64,000 bases of DNA, from assembly GCF_018449725.1 (NCBI RefSeq), contig NZ_JAAVVC010000001.1:372001-436000 (forward strand). Direction: 5' to 3'. The notes beneath the pieces were generated by a model. It made no database searches and had not been told where the DNA came from. It was given only the letters and a program-made list of their open reading frames with translations. Shown here piece after piece: positions 53,619 through 64,000 of the stretch. This stretch comes from Pseudomonas sp. dw_612. GTDB taxonomy: Bacteria > Pseudomonadota > Gammaproteobacteria > Pseudomonadales > Pseudomonadaceae. How positions within the stretch are numbered: the stretch's first letter is position 1; every line of letters starts with the position of its first letter. Position numbers and translations under genes: made by a program.

Positions 53619-54629
53619 TTATTCAATCAGTTGAGCTTCTTTGAGCGCGCCGACAGCCGTGAGCCAGCGCGGGTCTTGGCGATATTCAATACCGACGAAC
53701 GACTGCCCGCGCATCCGCGCGATACGCGGCGACGGCTTGACCTTCATCCGCTGCGCGGCGCTCAGGGCCAGTTCCGCAGCGGCGCGGTCGTTGCACACCA
53801 GGCCCATATCACAACCGGCGGTCAGCGCGGCTTCGATGCGGCTGGCAGCATCGCCGACCACATGCGCGCCCGCCATGGAAAGATCGTCACTAAAGATGAC
53901 ACCGTCGAACTGCAGCTCGCCGCGCAGGATGTCTTGCAACCAGCGCCGGGAGAAACCGGCCGGATGGGCATCGACCTGTGGATAAATGACGTGGGCCGGC
54001 ATGACGGCGGCCAGTTGTTTGCTCAGTCGAGCAAATGGCACCAGGTCATTGGCGCGGATTTCGTCGAGGCTGCGCTCGTCATTGGGAATGGCGACGTGGG
54101 AATCCGCCTCAGCCCAACCGTGCCCCGGGAAATGTTTGCCGGTGGCGGCCATGCCGGCGCTGTTCATGCCGCGGATAAAGGCACCGGCGAGCACGGCGGC
54201 GCGCTCGGGATCGCCTTCGAACGAGCGGGTGCCGACCACGGCGCTGCGCTGGTAATCCAGATCCAGCACCGGGGCGAAGCTCAGGTCGAGACCGACGGCG
54301 AGCACTTCGGTGGCCATGATCCACCCGCACTGTTCGGCGAGGTATTCGGCATTCGGGTTGTCGGCGATGGCACGCATGGCCGGCAGTCGTACAAAGCCCT
54401 GACGCAGACGCTGGACCCGACCGCCCTCCTGATCCACGGCCAATAGCAGATCAGGACGAATGGCGCGGATCGCGGCGCTCAGCTCGCGCACCTGGCGCGG
54501 GTGCTCAATGTTGCGGGCGAAAATGATCAGGCCGCCCACTTCGGGCTGGCGCAACAATTGGCGATCTTCAGCCGTCAGCCAGGTACCGGCGACGTCCACC
54601 ATCAACGAGCCTTGCAGGCCAGCAGTCAT
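53619..54629 (-). CDS. nagZ: Beta-N-acetylhexosaminidase NagZ
   Basis: 336 residues, ATG with AAGGA upstream. GH3 family: LLLAVDQEGGRVQRLRQGF, the KHFPGHGWAEADSHVAIP His-Asp loop that gives the acid/base, and GVIFSDDLSMAGA with the nucleophile Asp. No signal peptide, as usual for cytoplasmic NagZ. It cleaves GlcNAc from anhydro-muropeptides in cell-wall recycling and so influences AmpC beta-lactamase induction in pseudomonads that carry ampR/ampC. Confidence 0.96.
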   Translation of the reverse strand: MTAGLQGSLMVDVAGTWLTAEDRQLLRQPEVGGLIIFARNIEHPRQVRELSAAIRAIRPDLLLAVDQEGGRVQRLRQGFVRLPAMRAIADNPNAEYLAEQCGWIMATEVLAVGLDLSFAPVLDLDYQRSAVVGTRSFEGDPERAAVLAGAFIRGMNSAGMAATGKHFPGHGWAEADSHVAIPNDERSLDEIRANDLVPFARLSKQLAAVMPAHVIYPQVDAHPAGFSRRWLQDILRGELQFDGVIFSDDLSMAGAHVVGDAASRIEAALTAGCDMGLVCNDRAAAELALSAAQRMKVKPSPRIARMRGQSFVGIEYRQDPRWLTAVGALKEAQLIE

Positions 54630-54787
54630 AGGGATTCCTTGAGAACAATAAACCTGGCTCGCACATGATCGCCGCCATGGGCTGAGCCCGGCAGGTCGGC
54701 GATATCAATGGGGAGCGGGTTCAGAACGAGAGTCGGCATGGGCGGCTAGCTTAGCGGATGTCAGCTGCCGCGCCCACCCGTGTGCGG

Positions 54788-55495
54788 TTAAACCTTGGCG
54801 GCAACCGGGGCCGATTTGCTGCGCGGACGCAATTGCGCGGTGGCCATGGCCGAGTCGGTGACGCCGGTTTCGGCACGCATGCCGGCGGCCAGGAACGGCA
54901 CCATCAGGCGCATGACCTGCTCGATGGAGGTATTGACGCCGAAATCGGTTTCGGCAATCGCCCGCAAGGCCTTGATACCCGACATGCTGAACGCGGCGGC
55001 GCCGAGCATGAAGTGCACGCGCCAGAACAGTTCGATCGGTGGAATACGCGGCGCGGCTTCGTTGACCAGCATCATGTAGCGACGGAAAACCTTGCCGTAC
55101 ATGTCTTCCAGATAACGACGCAAGTGTCCCTGGCTCTGACTGAAAGCCAGCCCCAGCAAACGCATGAAGATAGACAGGTCGTTGCCGCTGCGTGGCTGCA
55201 CTACCAGGGCTTGCTCGACGAGGATTTCCAGCAGCTCTTCAAGCGTCGGTTTGTTTTCCGGCTTGGCCTGGCGTCGCTCCAGTTCCTTATCGAGACTGGC
55301 GCAGAAGGGCCCGAGAAAACGCGAGAACACGGCCTGGATCAGCGCCTTCTTGGAGCCGAAATGATAGTTCACCGCCGCCAGATTGACTCCGGCCTTGCTG
55401 GTGATCAGACGCAACGAGGTTTCGGCGAAACCTTTTTCCGCGAACAACTGCTCGGCAGCATCGAGAATGCGTTCAACGGTTTCCGACTGGGCCAT
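54788..55495 (-). CDS. psrA: TetR-family regulator PsrA
   Basis: 235 residues from ATG 55495 (MAQSETVERILDAAEQLFAE). TetR helix-turn-helix LRLITSKAGVNLAAVNYHFGSKKALIQAVF. The C-terminal part, with RFLGPFCASLDKELERRQ and PPIELFWRVHFMLGAAAFSM, matches the PsrA branch. It is a fatty-acid-responsive repressor of its own gene and of beta-oxidation genes, and an activator of rpoS in pseudomonads. Two PsrA-type sites lie just upstream (55511-55537). Confidence 0.94.
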   Translation of the reverse strand: MAQSETVERILDAAEQLFAEKGFAETSLRLITSKAGVNLAAVNYHFGSKKALIQAVFSRFLGPFCASLDKELERRQAKPENKPTLEELLEILVEQALVVQPRSGNDLSIFMRLLGLAFSQSQGHLRRYLEDMYGKVFRRYMMLVNEAAPRIPPIELFWRVHFMLGAAAFSMSGIKALRAIAETDFGVNTSIEQVMRLMVPFLAAGMRAETGVTDSAMATAQLRPRSKSAPVAAKV

Positions 55496-55510
55496 GGCTA
55501 CTCCGCCTGA

Positions 55511-55537
55511 CAAACACTTGTTTGAAACATACGTTTC
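55511..55537 (-). promoter_or_regulatory. Two adjoining PsrA operators
   Basis: CAAAC-ACTT-GTTTG (55511-55524) and GAAAC-ATAC-GTTTC (55524-55537) are both exact matches to the known PsrA consensus (G/C)AAAC-N2-4-GTTT(G/C). They share one base and lie 16 bases upstream of the psrA start, so autorepression is expected. Confidence 0.85.
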
Positions 55538-55679
55538 AGCCTGTGCATTGTCAAGCCTGCCGGTTCGTTTTGGGAATGGTCGGTCAGCTATTTAACCATA
55601 CAACTCTGCGTCGTTAATCAGCGACCTGACTGACCGTCCAGCGGCGAGCGAAAAAAGGGGCATTGCCAAGACGCTTTCA

Positions 55680-55695
55680 CTGTATATAATCCCAG
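55680..55695 (+). promoter_or_regulatory. LexA box 1
   Basis: CTGTATATAATCCCAG fits CTG-N10-CAG. First of two SOS boxes ahead of lexA, 30 bases upstream of the start codon; it also covers a TATAAT -10 sequence. Confidence 0.8.
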
Positions 55696-55698
55696 TCA

Positions 55699-55714
55699 CT
55701 GTATAAAAAGACAG
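55699..55714 (+). promoter_or_regulatory. LexA box 2
   Basis: CTGTATAAAAAGACAG fits CTG-N10-CAG very closely. Three bases downstream of box 1 and ten upstream of the lexA start. Confidence 0.9.
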
Positions 55715-55724
55715 AGCGATCAAT

Positions 55725-56333
55725 ATGCTAAAGCTGACGCCACGCCAAGCAGAGATTCTGGCCTTCATCAAACGTTGCCTCGAAGACAACGGCTACCCGC
55801 CGACCCGTGCGGAAATCGCTCAGGAATTGGGTTTCAAATCGCCGAACGCGGCGGAAGAACACCTCAAGGCGCTGGCCCGCAAAGGCGCGATAGAGATGAC
55901 GCCTGGTGCCTCCCGTGGCATCCGCATCCCCGGTTTCGAAGCCAAGGCCGACGAATCCACCCTGCCGATTATCGGCCGTGTGGCTGCGGGCGCACCTATC
56001 CTTGCTCAGCAACACATCGAAGAGTCCTGCAACATCAACCCGACGTTCTTCCATCCACGTGCCGACTATCTGCTGCGGGTACATGGCATGAGCATGAAGG
56101 ATGTGGGCATCTTCGACGGCGACCTGCTGGCCGTCCACACTACCCGTGAAGCCCGCAATGGCCAGATCGTGGTGGCGCGGATCGGTGATGAAGTCACCGT
56201 CAAGCGCTTCAAGCGTGATGGCAGCAAGGTCTGGCTGATTGCCGAAAACCCTGAGTTCGCCCCCATCGAAGTCAACCTGAAAGATCAGGAACTGGTGATC
56301 GAAGGCTTGAGTGTCGGCGTCATTCGCCGCTAA
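55725..56333 (+). CDS. lexA: SOS repressor LexA
   Basis: 202 residues. Winged-helix N-terminal domain ([46 protein letters not shown]). The self-cleavage site Ala88-Gly89 is in VAAGAPI, Ser123 in HGMSMKD, and Lys160 in VTVKRFK. It represses SOS genes until RecA filaments trigger its cleavage. Autoregulated by the two boxes upstream and followed ten bases later by sulA. Confidence 0.98.
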   Translation: MLKLTPRQAEILAFIKRCLEDNGYPPTRAEIAQELGFKSPNAAEEHLKALARKGAIEMTPGASRGIRIPGFEAKADESTLPIIGRVAAGAPILAQQHIEESCNINPTFFHPRADYLLRVHGMSMKDVGIFDGDLLAVHTTREARNGQIVVARIGDEVTVKRFKRDGSKVWLIAENPEFAPIEVNLKDQELVIEGLSVGVIRR

Positions 56334-56343
56334 AGGAGGCTTT

Positions 56344-56817
56344 ATGCAGTTCCCACACACACCACAGCAAGCCCAACTGCCGTTGTTCGAGGCGTTCATG
56401 GCGCAACCGCTGGCGCCTATCCTGAAAGACGTGGTCGAGTCGCCCTGGAGCGCAGAGCCCGAAGTCTTCAGCGAACTGTCACTGCGTGGTGCAGCCGGGA
56501 GCTGCCTGAGCCTTTTGGCGCCGATTCTCCGGGAATTGAGTCAAGACCAGGATGCACGCTGGTTGACCCTGATCGCTCCGCCCGCCAGCCTGACCCAGGC
56601 CTGGTTGCGGGACGCCGGCCTGAACCGCGAACGCATTCTGCTGCTGCAACCCCGCGGCACCCAGAGCGCTCAACAACTGACTTGCGAAGCCTTGCGACTG
56701 GGCCGCAGCCACACGGTCGTCAGTTGGCTCAACCCGCTGAACGCCGCTTCACGGCAACAGTTGATCAGCGCCGCCCGCACCGGGGACGCTCAAAGCCTGA
56801 ATATTCGACTGGGTTAA
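56344..56817 (+). CDS. sulA: SOS cell division inhibitor SulA
   Basis: 157 residues from ATG 56344, with a perfect AGGAGG. The central ARWLTLIAPPASLTQAWLRD and RILLLQPRG match SulA, a RecA-like fold protein that binds FtsZ and blocks division. It has no promoter gap of its own, so it is induced with lexA as one SOS operon. A hairpin GGCTTCTC / GAGAAGCC at 56850-56873 follows, without a T run. Confidence 0.93.
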   Translation: MQFPHTPQQAQLPLFEAFMAQPLAPILKDVVESPWSAEPEVFSELSLRGAAGSCLSLLAPILRELSQDQDARWLTLIAPPASLTQAWLRDAGLNRERILLLQPRGTQSAQQLTCEALRLGRSHTVVSWLNPLNAASRQQLISAARTGDAQSLNIRLG

Positions 56818-56910
56818 CTGACAAACAATGTGCGCGTCAAACAGCGCCAGGCTTCTCCAGGGATAGAGAAGCCGATCTGTAGCGGTGTCAGCAGAAACCG
56901 ACGGACGGGA

Positions 56911-57144
56911 TCAGTGAAGGATCCGCGGCTCTTCATCCTTATTGAATTCGCCTTCAACCAGGCGCCCTGCCATCTGCACTCCAACGCTCAACATCGCCTT
57001 GGCGACTTCCACGTGATTGCCTTGCAGAAACGCTTTGGCGTCCTCGGAGAAATCCAAAGTAACCAGAGAACCCTCGTCCTCAGCCCTGCGCAGCTCGATT
57101 CGGCCGTCTGGTAACTCAACAATTTCTAGAAAGGACGTTGGCAT
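56911..57144 (-). CDS. Conserved small Pseudomonas protein of unknown function
   Basis: 77 residues from ATG 57144 (MPTSFLEIVELPDGRIELRR); the frame continues upstream without further similarity or a ribosome site. Acidic, soluble, with a beta-rich first half and a helical second half (AKAFLQGNHVEVAKAMLSVG). It occupies the place between sulA and topA where P. aeruginosa also has a small conserved gene (recalled). Function unknown. Confidence 0.75.
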   Translation of the reverse strand: MPTSFLEIVELPDGRIELRRAEDEGSLVTLDFSEDAKAFLQGNHVEVAKAMLSVGVQMAGRLVEGEFNKDEEPRILH

Positions 57145-57296
57145 AAAGGTCTGTTCTCCACGAAAGGCGGGGATTATATAGGCATCGGCCAGGCTTCGCT
57201 CGGGATCTTGACCAGAAGTCATCGCGAAGAAACATCTGTTAGCACTCATCCTTGAACGGACAACCCAACGGGTCATCCGGCACATCAGTCAGTCCA

Positions 57297-57821
57297 TTAG
57301 CACTCGTTCAGCCCTTCACGGAAGCGGATCGCCAACCCTTTGAGGTTCTGACGCCAGCTCTCCAGTTCCTCTCGGCTCAGCTCTTGAGGCGCCTCTTCTT
57401 CGTCCAGGTTAACCGCCATGATCAATGGTTGCGTCACGTCACCCTTCGGTTTGTGCGGGACCCGTGGTGGTTGAAACAGTGCGGCATGGGCCGCGAGCAG
57501 CTTGGCCAGCCAGGTTTCCGAATTACCCGCCAACTCGACCATCTCGGCCATTTCAGGAATGGCGATCGCATCCAGCACTTCGCGGGTCAGCAACATCTCC
57601 GCGCGCGGCGCATTGGCTTGAGGCAAGCGATAGAAACCGGCGATTTCATGGCACAACCCCAGCAACGCACCATAGAGGTGAAACAGCGCCGATTCGCGCC
57701 CGGCCTGAATCAGTGCCAGGGAATTCATCGCCCGCCCCTCTTCGGCCCTGGCGAGCGCTTCAAGCGACAGGCCGGCGAAATAGATCTTCTGGTTGGTACG
57801 GGTATAGAGTTCGTGGGCCAT
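57297..57821 (-). CDS. Conserved DUF6586-like protein
   Basis: 174 residues from ATG 57821 (MAHELYTRTNQKIYFAGLSL). Mostly helical, soluble; AMNSLALIQAGRESALFHLY and GALLGLCHEIAGFYRL in the first half, then an acidic linker (DLDEEE-like) before a final helix. Conserved next to topA in pseudomonads. No catalytic motif was seen. The family number is recalled, not checked. Confidence 0.72.
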   Translation of the reverse strand: MAHELYTRTNQKIYFAGLSLEALARAEEGRAMNSLALIQAGRESALFHLYGALLGLCHEIAGFYRLPQANAPRAEMLLTREVLDAIAIPEMAEMVELAGNSETWLAKLLAAHAALFQPPRVPHKPKGDVTQPLIMAVNLDEEEAPQELSREELESWRQNLKGLAIRFREGLNEC

Positions 57822-57905
57822 GACGGCAGCCTCCACAGCGAAATAATTGCGTCACACAGACCCGACAGTGTCGTGGATCACCCAAGCCCACTGCAAGCCC
57901 AAAAC

Positions 57906-57947
57906 AAAAGGCCGCATGAAAATCCGTGGATTGTCATGCGGCCTTTT
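57906..57947 (-). terminator. Terminator of topA
   Basis: Stem AAAAGGCCGCATGA / TCATGCGGCCTTTT around a 14-base loop, 15 bases from the topA stop; complementary arms are perfect and a T run follows in both directions. Confidence 0.9.
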
Positions 57948-57961
57948 GTGTACGGCTTCTT

Positions 57962-60589
57962 TTAAGCTTTAGCGGCTGGCCGCTTGTCTTCAACCGTCCA
58001 CTTACCGCCGTCGTAATACGCCTTCCAACCCGTCGGCTTACCGTCGATTTCGGTCTGTACGTATTGCTCTTTGGTTTTGCGGCTGTAACGGATCACGGAA
58101 GGCAAGCCATCCGGATCTTTCTTCGGCGCTTCGCACAGGAAGTGATACTTCGGATCGATCTCATCCTTGTGCGGCACGATCTCGATCACCAGCGGAGCAC
58201 GGGTCTCGCGGTTTTTCGGGAACTGGCTCGCCGCCAGGAACAGGCCGGAAGCCCCGTCACGCAGGATGTAGGTGTCGTTGACCTTTTCGCATTTCAGCTC
58301 AGGCATCTTCACCGGATCCATCTTCGGCGGTGCAGCGTCACCGCTTTTCAGCAATTTGCGGGTGTTCTTGCACGTCGCATTGGTGCAACCGAAGAACTTG
58401 CCGAAACGGCCGGTCTTGAGTTGCATCTCGCTGCCGCACTTGTCGCATTCCAGGCTCGGACCTTCGTAGCCCTTGATGCGATAACTGCCTTCTTCGATTT
58501 CGTAGCCGTCGCAATCCGGATTGTTACCGCAGATGTGCAGCTTGCGCTTCTCATCCAGCAGGTAAGCGTCCATCGCCGTGCTGCAGATCGGGCAGCGGTG
58601 CTTGCCGCGCAGTACCAGGGATTCCGATTCACCCTCGTCGTCCGCGGCGATTTCGTCGCCCGGCACCAGGTTGACGGTGGCCTTGCAGCGTTCTTTCGGA
58701 GGCAGGCTGTAGCCCGAGCAGCCGAGGAACACGCCAGTCGATGCGGTACGAATCTGCATCGGACGACCGCACACCACGCACGGAATATCAGTCATCACCG
58801 GCTGGTTGGCGCGCATGCCGCCTTCAGCGCTTTCGGCTACTTCGAGTTTTTTCTTGAAGTCGCCGTAGAACTCGTCAAGCACGTTTTTCCAGTCGCGCTC
58901 GCCCTGAGCCACGTCATCGAGGTTCTCTTCCATGCCGGCGGTGAAGCCGTAGTCCATGAGATTGGAGAAGCTCTCAGCCAGACGCTCGGTGACGATGTCG
59001 CCCATCTTTTCCGAGTAGAAACGACGGTTGTGCAGCGCCACGTAGCCGCGGTCCTGAATAGTCGAAATGATCGCTGCGTAGGTCGAAGGACGACCGATGC
59101 CGCGTTTTTCCATTTCTTTGACCAGGCTCGCTTCCGAGTAACGGGCCGGCGGCTTGGTGAAGTGTTGGGTCGGATCAAGCTTGATCAGCTTCATCGCGTC
59201 GCCCTGAGCCATGTCCGGCAGCACATCGTCATCGCCTGGCTTGGCGATTTGCGGCATGACGCGGGTGTAACCGTCGAACTTCAGGATGCGGCCCTTGGCA
59301 CGCAGCTCGAAATCACCGGCACCCACGGTCACCGTGGTCGACAGGTATTGCGCCGGCAGCATCTGGCAAGCGAGGAACTGGCGCCAGATCAGCTCGTAGA
59401 GCCGCTCGGCATCACGCTCCATGCCCGACAGCTTGCTTGGCTCGGTATTGGCGTCGGAGGGACGAATCGCTTCGTGAGCCTCTTGTGCGCCTTCCTTGCT
59501 GCTGTAGACGTTCGGGTTTTCCGGCAGGTACTTCTTGCCGAACTCACCTTCAATATAAGTACGCGCCATCGCCACCGCATCAACCGAGAGGTTGGTGGAG
59601 TCGGTACGCATATACGTGATGTAGCCCGCTTCGTACAAACGCTGAGCCATCATCATGGTTTTCTTCACCCCGAAGCCCAGGCGGTTGCTCGCGGCCTGCT
59701 GCAGGGTGGAGGTGATGAACGGTGCCGACGGCTTGCTGCTGGTCGGTTTGTCTTCACGCTTGACGATGCTGTAGCTGGAAGACTTGAGCTTCTCCAGCGC
59801 GGCCATGGCCTGGGCTTCGTTGAGCGGCTTGAAGGCTTCACCCTTCTCGCGGGCCACGTCAAAGCGCACGGTTGCGCCTTTGGCAGTGCCGAGGTCAGCG
59901 TGGACTTCCCAGTACTCTTCCGGGTTGAACGCGCGGATTTCACGCTCACGCTCAACGACCAGTTTGACCGCAACCGATTGCACACGACCGGCGGACAGGC
60001 CGCGAGCGACCTTGGCCCACAGCAGCGGTGAAACCATGTAACCCACCACGCGGTCGAGAAAACGACGCGCCTGCTGGGCGTTTACACGGTCGATGTCCAG
60101 CTCGCCCGGCTTGGAGAAGGCTTCCTGAATCGCCTTCTTGGTGATTTCGTTGAACACCACGCGCTTGTAGCGGCTGTCGTCACCACCGATGGCTTCGCGC
60201 AGGTGCCAGGCAATGGCTTCCCCCTCGCGATCCAAGTCGGTTGCGAGATAGATGGTGTCAGCATCCTTGGCGAGCCGGCGCAGCTCTTCGATGACCTTTT
60301 CCTTGCCCGGAAGGATCTCGTACTTGGCTTTCCAGCCATGATCGGGATCGACACCCATGCGCGAGACAAGCTGCTTGCGCGCTTTCTCTTTCGGCGTGAG
60401 CACCGGACCTTCACCCGCGGCGGCCTTGCCGCGCTTGGCGGCTGGCTCTTTGCTGGCGCTAGCCGAACCGCTGGTGGGCAGGTCTCGGATATGGCCGATA
60501 CTCGACTTCACCACGTATTGGTTACCCAGATACTTGTTGATGGTCTTGGCCTTAGCCGGGGATTCCACAATGACCAGCGATTTGCCCAT
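57962..60589 (-). CDS. topA: DNA topoisomerase I
   Basis: 875 residues, start [20 protein letters not shown]. Toprim acids in [10 protein letters not shown] and [17 protein letters not shown]; active-site Tyr326 in [30 protein letters not shown]-gate region. The C-terminal part carries zinc-finger modules ([51 protein letters not shown]) and a basic tail. Between the Toprim parts there is an Ala/Lys/Ser-rich insertion (about 40-60). It relaxes negative supercoils. Confidence 0.98.
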   Translation of the reverse strand: MGKSLVIVESPAKAKTINKYLGNQYVVKSSIGHIRDLPTSGSASASKEPAAKRGKAAAGEGPVLTPKEKARKQLVSRMGVDPDHGWKAKYEILPGKEKVIEELRRLAKDADTIYLATDLDREGEAIAWHLREAIGGDDSRYKRVVFNEITKKAIQEAFSKPGELDIDRVNAQQARRFLDRVVGYMVSPLLWAKVARGLSAGRVQSVAVKLVVEREREIRAFNPEEYWEVHADLGTAKGATVRFDVAREKGEAFKPLNEAQAMAALEKLKSSSYSIVKREDKPTSSKPSAPFITSTLQQAASNRLGFGVKKTMMMAQRLYEAGYITYMRTDSTNLSVDAVAMARTYIEGEFGKKYLPENPNVYSSKEGAQEAHEAIRPSDANTEPSKLSGMERDAERLYELIWRQFLACQMLPAQYLSTTVTVGAGDFELRAKGRILKFDGYTRVMPQIAKPGDDDVLPDMAQGDAMKLIKLDPTQHFTKPPARYSEASLVKEMEKRGIGRPSTYAAIISTIQDRGYVALHNRRFYSEKMGDIVTERLAESFSNLMDYGFTAGMEENLDDVAQGERDWKNVLDEFYGDFKKKLEVAESAEGGMRANQPVMTDIPCVVCGRPMQIRTASTGVFLGCSGYSLPPKERCKATVNLVPGDEIAADDEGESESLVLRGKHRCPICSTAMDAYLLDEKRKLHICGNNPDCDGYEIEEGSYRIKGYEGPSLECDKCGSEMQLKTGRFGKFFGCTNATCKNTRKLLKSGDAAPPKMDPVKMPELKCEKVNDTYILRDGASGLFLAASQFPKNRETRAPLVIEIVPHKDEIDPKYHFLCEAPKKDPDGLPSVIRYSRKTKEQYVQTEIDGKPTGWKAYYDGGKWTVEDKRPAAKA

Positions 60590-60703
60590 GGATCAGAAAA
60601 TTCCTGAATTCTAGAAGTGAAAGGCGGTTGGCGCCTGACGCGGCACCGCTATATATAGTGGCTACAAGGTGAGGTCAAGCGCAGGGTTTTGCGCGCACTC
60701 AGC

Positions 60704-60940
60704 TTATGGCTTCGAAAAAAGGCTCGGTTCGGCTTGCACCAAAGCAAAGCGTGGCACCTGTTCGCCGTCAACCTCGACCGACTCCAGGAACATGCTCAAG
60801 GGACGCACCCAAAAGCCGTAATCGCCATACAGGGCTTGGTAGAAGACCACTTCTTCTTCGGTCTCGGAGTGCTGCGCAACACTGAATACGCGGTACTGCG
60901 GACCTTTGTAATGTTGGTAGAGCCCAGGTTGTATCGGCAT
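60704..60940 (-). CDS. DUF1653 domain protein
   Basis: 78 residues from ATG 60940 (GAGG eight bases upstream). PGLYQHYKGPQYRVFSVAQH, VVFYQALYGDYGFWVRPLSM and the end VPRFALVQ are the DUF1653 signature, a small SH3-like barrel family of unknown function. Lies between topA and fadA, same strand, with a terminator-like palindrome separating it from fadA. Confidence 0.85.
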   Translation of the reverse strand: MPIQPGLYQHYKGPQYRVFSVAQHSETEEEVVFYQALYGDYGFWVRPLSMFLESVEVDGEQVPRFALVQAEPSLFSKP

Positions 60941-60998
60941 GCTTTGGCCCTCACTCAAATCTTTTCAAAATAAAAACAAAAATAAATTCAGAAAAACA

Positions 60999-61023
60999 AA
61001 AACCGGGGCACTTGGCCCCGGCT
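60999..61023 (-). terminator. Terminator of the fadBA operon
   Basis: Stem AGCCGGGGCC / GCCCCGG followed by TTTTTGTTTTTC on the minus strand, 17 bases after the fadA stop. Confidence 0.85.
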
Positions 61024-61039
61024 TCCATCAACGAGACGC

Positions 61040-62221
<1,182 letters not shown>

Positions 62222-62247
62222 TCACTCTCGCTCAAAAGTTGGGACGC

Positions 62248-64000
62248 TTAACCGAAGAACCGTTGGCCAGTCTTGGCCATTTCACGCAGCTTCGCGGTCG
62301 GGTGGTACAGCGCGCCCAAATCAGCGTACTGGTCAGCCAGGGCAACGAACTCTGCAACACCGATCGAATCGATGTAGCGCAGCGCACCGCCACGGAATGG
62401 AGGGAAACCAATACCGTAGACCAGACCCATATCGGCTTCGGCGGCGGTTTCGACAATGCCATCTTCCAGGCAACGCACGGTTTCCAGGCACAGCGGGATC
62501 ATCATCCAGTTGATGATGTCTTCGTCAGTGACTTCGCGCTGCTCGTAAACGATCGGCTTGAGCACTTCCAGTACCGACGGGTCGGCGACTTTCTTCTGCT
62601 TGCCCTTCTTGTCGGTCTCGTAAGCGTAGAAACCCTTGCCGTTCTTCTGGCCCAGGCGCTTGGCTTCGTACAGCACGTCAATAGCCGAACGGCGATCGTC
62701 TTTCATGCGATCCGGGAAGCCTTCAGCCATCACGTCACGGCCGTGGTGACCAGTGTCGATGCCGACCACGTCCATCAGGTAGGCCGGGCCCATTGGCCAG
62801 CCGAATTTTTCCATGATCTTGTCAATACGGACGAAGTCCACACCAGCGCTGACCAGCTTGGCGAAACCGCCGAAGTACGGGAACAGCACGCGGTTGACCA
62901 GGAAGCCCGGGCAGTCGTTGACGACGATCGGGTTCTTGCCCATTTTCTTGGCGTAGGCAACGGTGGTGGCAACGGCCAGCTCGCTGGACTTCTCGCCACG
63001 GATCACTTCAACCAGCGGCATCATGTGCACCGGGTTGAAGAAGTGCATGCCGACGAAGTTTTCCGGACGCTTGAGGGCTTTGGCCAGCAAGGTGATGGAA
63101 ATGGTCGAGGTGTTGGACGCGAGGATGGTGTCCTCTTTGACGTGACCTTCGACTTCGGCCAGTACGGCCTGCTTGACCTTAGGGTTCTCGACGACGGCTT
63201 CGACCACCAGGTCCACGTGACCGAAATCACCGTAGGACAGGGTCGGACGAATGCCGTTGAGCACTTCGGCCATTTTCGCCGGGGTCATGCGGCCTTTATC
63301 AACGCGACCGACCAGCAGCTTGGCGGCTTCAGCCAGACCCTGCTCGATGCCGTGCTCGTTGATGTCTTTCATCAGGATCGGCGTGCCTTTGGAGGCCGAC
63401 TGATAAGCGATACCGCCACCCATGATGCCGGCGCCCAATACGGCAGCCTGCTTCACGTCACGGGCGATTTCGTCGTAGGCCTTGGCCTTTTTCTTCAGTT
63501 CCTGATCGTTCAGGAACAGACCGATCAAGCTCTGCGCGGCAGAGGTCTTGGCCAGTTTGACGAAACCGGTGGCTTCAACTTCCAGCGCCTTGTCGCGACC
63601 GAAGTTCGCGGCTTTCTGGATGGTCTTGATCGCTTCAACCGGCGCCGGGTAATTCGGGCCAGCCTGACCGGCCACGAAACCTTTGGCGGTTTCGAAAGCC
63701 ATCATTTGTTCGATGGCATTCAGTTTCAGCTTTTCCAGCTTCGGCTGACGCTTGGCCTTGTAGTCAAACTCGCCGGAGATGGCGCGCTTGATCAGTTCCA
63801 GGGCCGCTTCCTGCAGTTTCTCAGGTGCAACCACTGCGTCCACTGCGCCGACTTTCAGCGCGTCTTCAGGACGGTTTTCCTTGCCGGCGGCGATCCACTC
63901 GATGGCGTTGTCGGCACCGATCAGACGCGGCAGACGCACGGTGCCGCCGAAGCCCGGGTAGATGCCCAGTTTGACTTCCGGCAGACCGATCTTGGCCTTG
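62248..64000 (-). CDS. fadB: Fatty acid oxidation complex alpha subunit FadB (5' end outside window)
   Basis: 584 residues are visible; the frame runs open through base 64000, so about the first 130 residues lie beyond the edge. At the edge the crotonase-like hydratase part is seen ([20 protein letters not shown], with the catalytic Glu of LPEVKLG). The hydroxyacyl-CoA dehydrogenase part follows: NAD site [33 protein letters not shown] with the catalytic His, and [16 protein letters not shown]. Together with FadA it runs beta-oxidation. The PsrA-controlled promoter known for this operon in pseudomonads would be outside the window. Confidence 0.97.
   Translation of the reverse strand, partial: KAKIGLPEVKLGIYPGFGGTVRLPRLIGADNAIEWIAAGKENRPEDALKVGAVDAVVAPEKLQEAALELIKRAISGEFDYKAKRQPKLEKLKLNAIEQMMAFETAKGFVAGQAGPNYPAPVEAIKTIQKAANFGRDKALEVEATGFVKLAKTSAAQSLIGLFLNDQELKKKAKAYDEIARDVKQAAVLGAGIMGGGIAYQSASKGTPILMKDINEHGIEQGLAEAAKLLVGRVDKGRMTPAKMAEVLNGIRPTLSYGDFGHVDLVVEAVVENPKVKQAVLAEVEGHVKEDTILASNTSTISITLLAKALKRPENFVGMHFFNPVHMMPLVEVIRGEKSSELAVATTVAYAKKMGKNPIVVNDCPGFLVNRVLFPYFGGFAKLVSAGVDFVRIDKIMEKFGWPMGPAYLMDVVGIDTGHHGRDVMAEGFPDRMKDDRRSAIDVLYEAKRLGQKNGKGFYAYETDKKGKQKKVADPSVLEVLKPIVYEQREVTDEDIINWMMIPLCLETVRCLEDGIVETAAEADMGLVYGIGFPPFRGGALRYIDSIGVAEFVALADQYADLGALYHPTAKLREMAKTGQRFFG

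Noticed and set aside
57926..60031. 701-residue open frame on the plus strand
   Set aside because: Fully antisense to topA; stop-free only because of codon bias.

Overview
The window is a chromosomal segment of a fluorescens-group Pseudomonas. The GC-rich codon use, the dense REP palindromes and the order of the housekeeping genes all point there. From memory, the right two thirds follow two separate blocks of the P. aeruginosa PAO1 map: tal-rssCB-pilZ-mlaA-queF-copRS, then lolCDE-pilZ-GDPD-sthA-apbE-gap-mfd-csiV-mtnP-nagZ-psrA-lexA-sulA-topA-fadAB. No rRNA, tRNA, CRISPR array, prophage or transposase was recognised.

Region 1 (1-22.3 kb) is an accessory exopolysaccharide (EPS) locus. It starts with a catalytically degenerate EAL-domain protein and an orphan winged-helix regulator. 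A WcaJ-type phosphoglycosyl transferase follows. A minus-strand gfcA-wza-gfcB-gfcC-gfcD operon (YjbEFGH type) and galE come next, then a plus-strand island of galU and a stand-alone phosphomannomutase C-terminal domain. A second minus-strand operon runs wzb-wzc-glycosyltransferase-pyruvyl transferase-wzx-polymerase-like-acyltransferase-SGNH hydrolase. A secreted clan-A glycosidase lies divergent from it. Together these could make, modify, polymerise and export a pyruvylated and probably acylated Wzx/Wzy-type polymer. Only one sugar-adding glycosyltransferase besides the initiating enzyme is present. An identical 10-mer, TTTTCTAACA, lies upstream of three transcription units of the locus in the same relative orientation and is a candidate locus-specific regulatory element.

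Region 2 (22.5-31.6 kb) holds transaldolase, the RssC/RssB partner-switching pair, a canonical PilZ protein, MlaA/VacJ, a phosphonatase-like HAD protein that has lost its catalytic residues, a DUF4404 protein, QueF, and a copper module (cupredoxin divergent from copRS with an operator-like dyad between them).

Region 3 (31.7-46.7 kb) starts at a probable rearrangement junction marked by REP sequences. It carries a LolCDE-type lipoprotein exporter, an atypical PilZ protein, a glycerophosphodiesterase, sthA, apbE without neighbouring nqr genes, a TcuC-like MFS transporter, a long GAPDH, mfd and csiV.

Region 4 (46.7-64 kb) has two large SWIM/SNF2 helicases facing each other across a REP palindrome. 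After these come mtnP-nagZ, psrA with two adjoining PsrA-type operators, lexA-sulA behind two LexA boxes, two small conserved proteins, topA, a DUF1653 protein, and fadA with a partial fadB running off the right edge. Most genes are intact; only the first and last features may be cut by the window edges.
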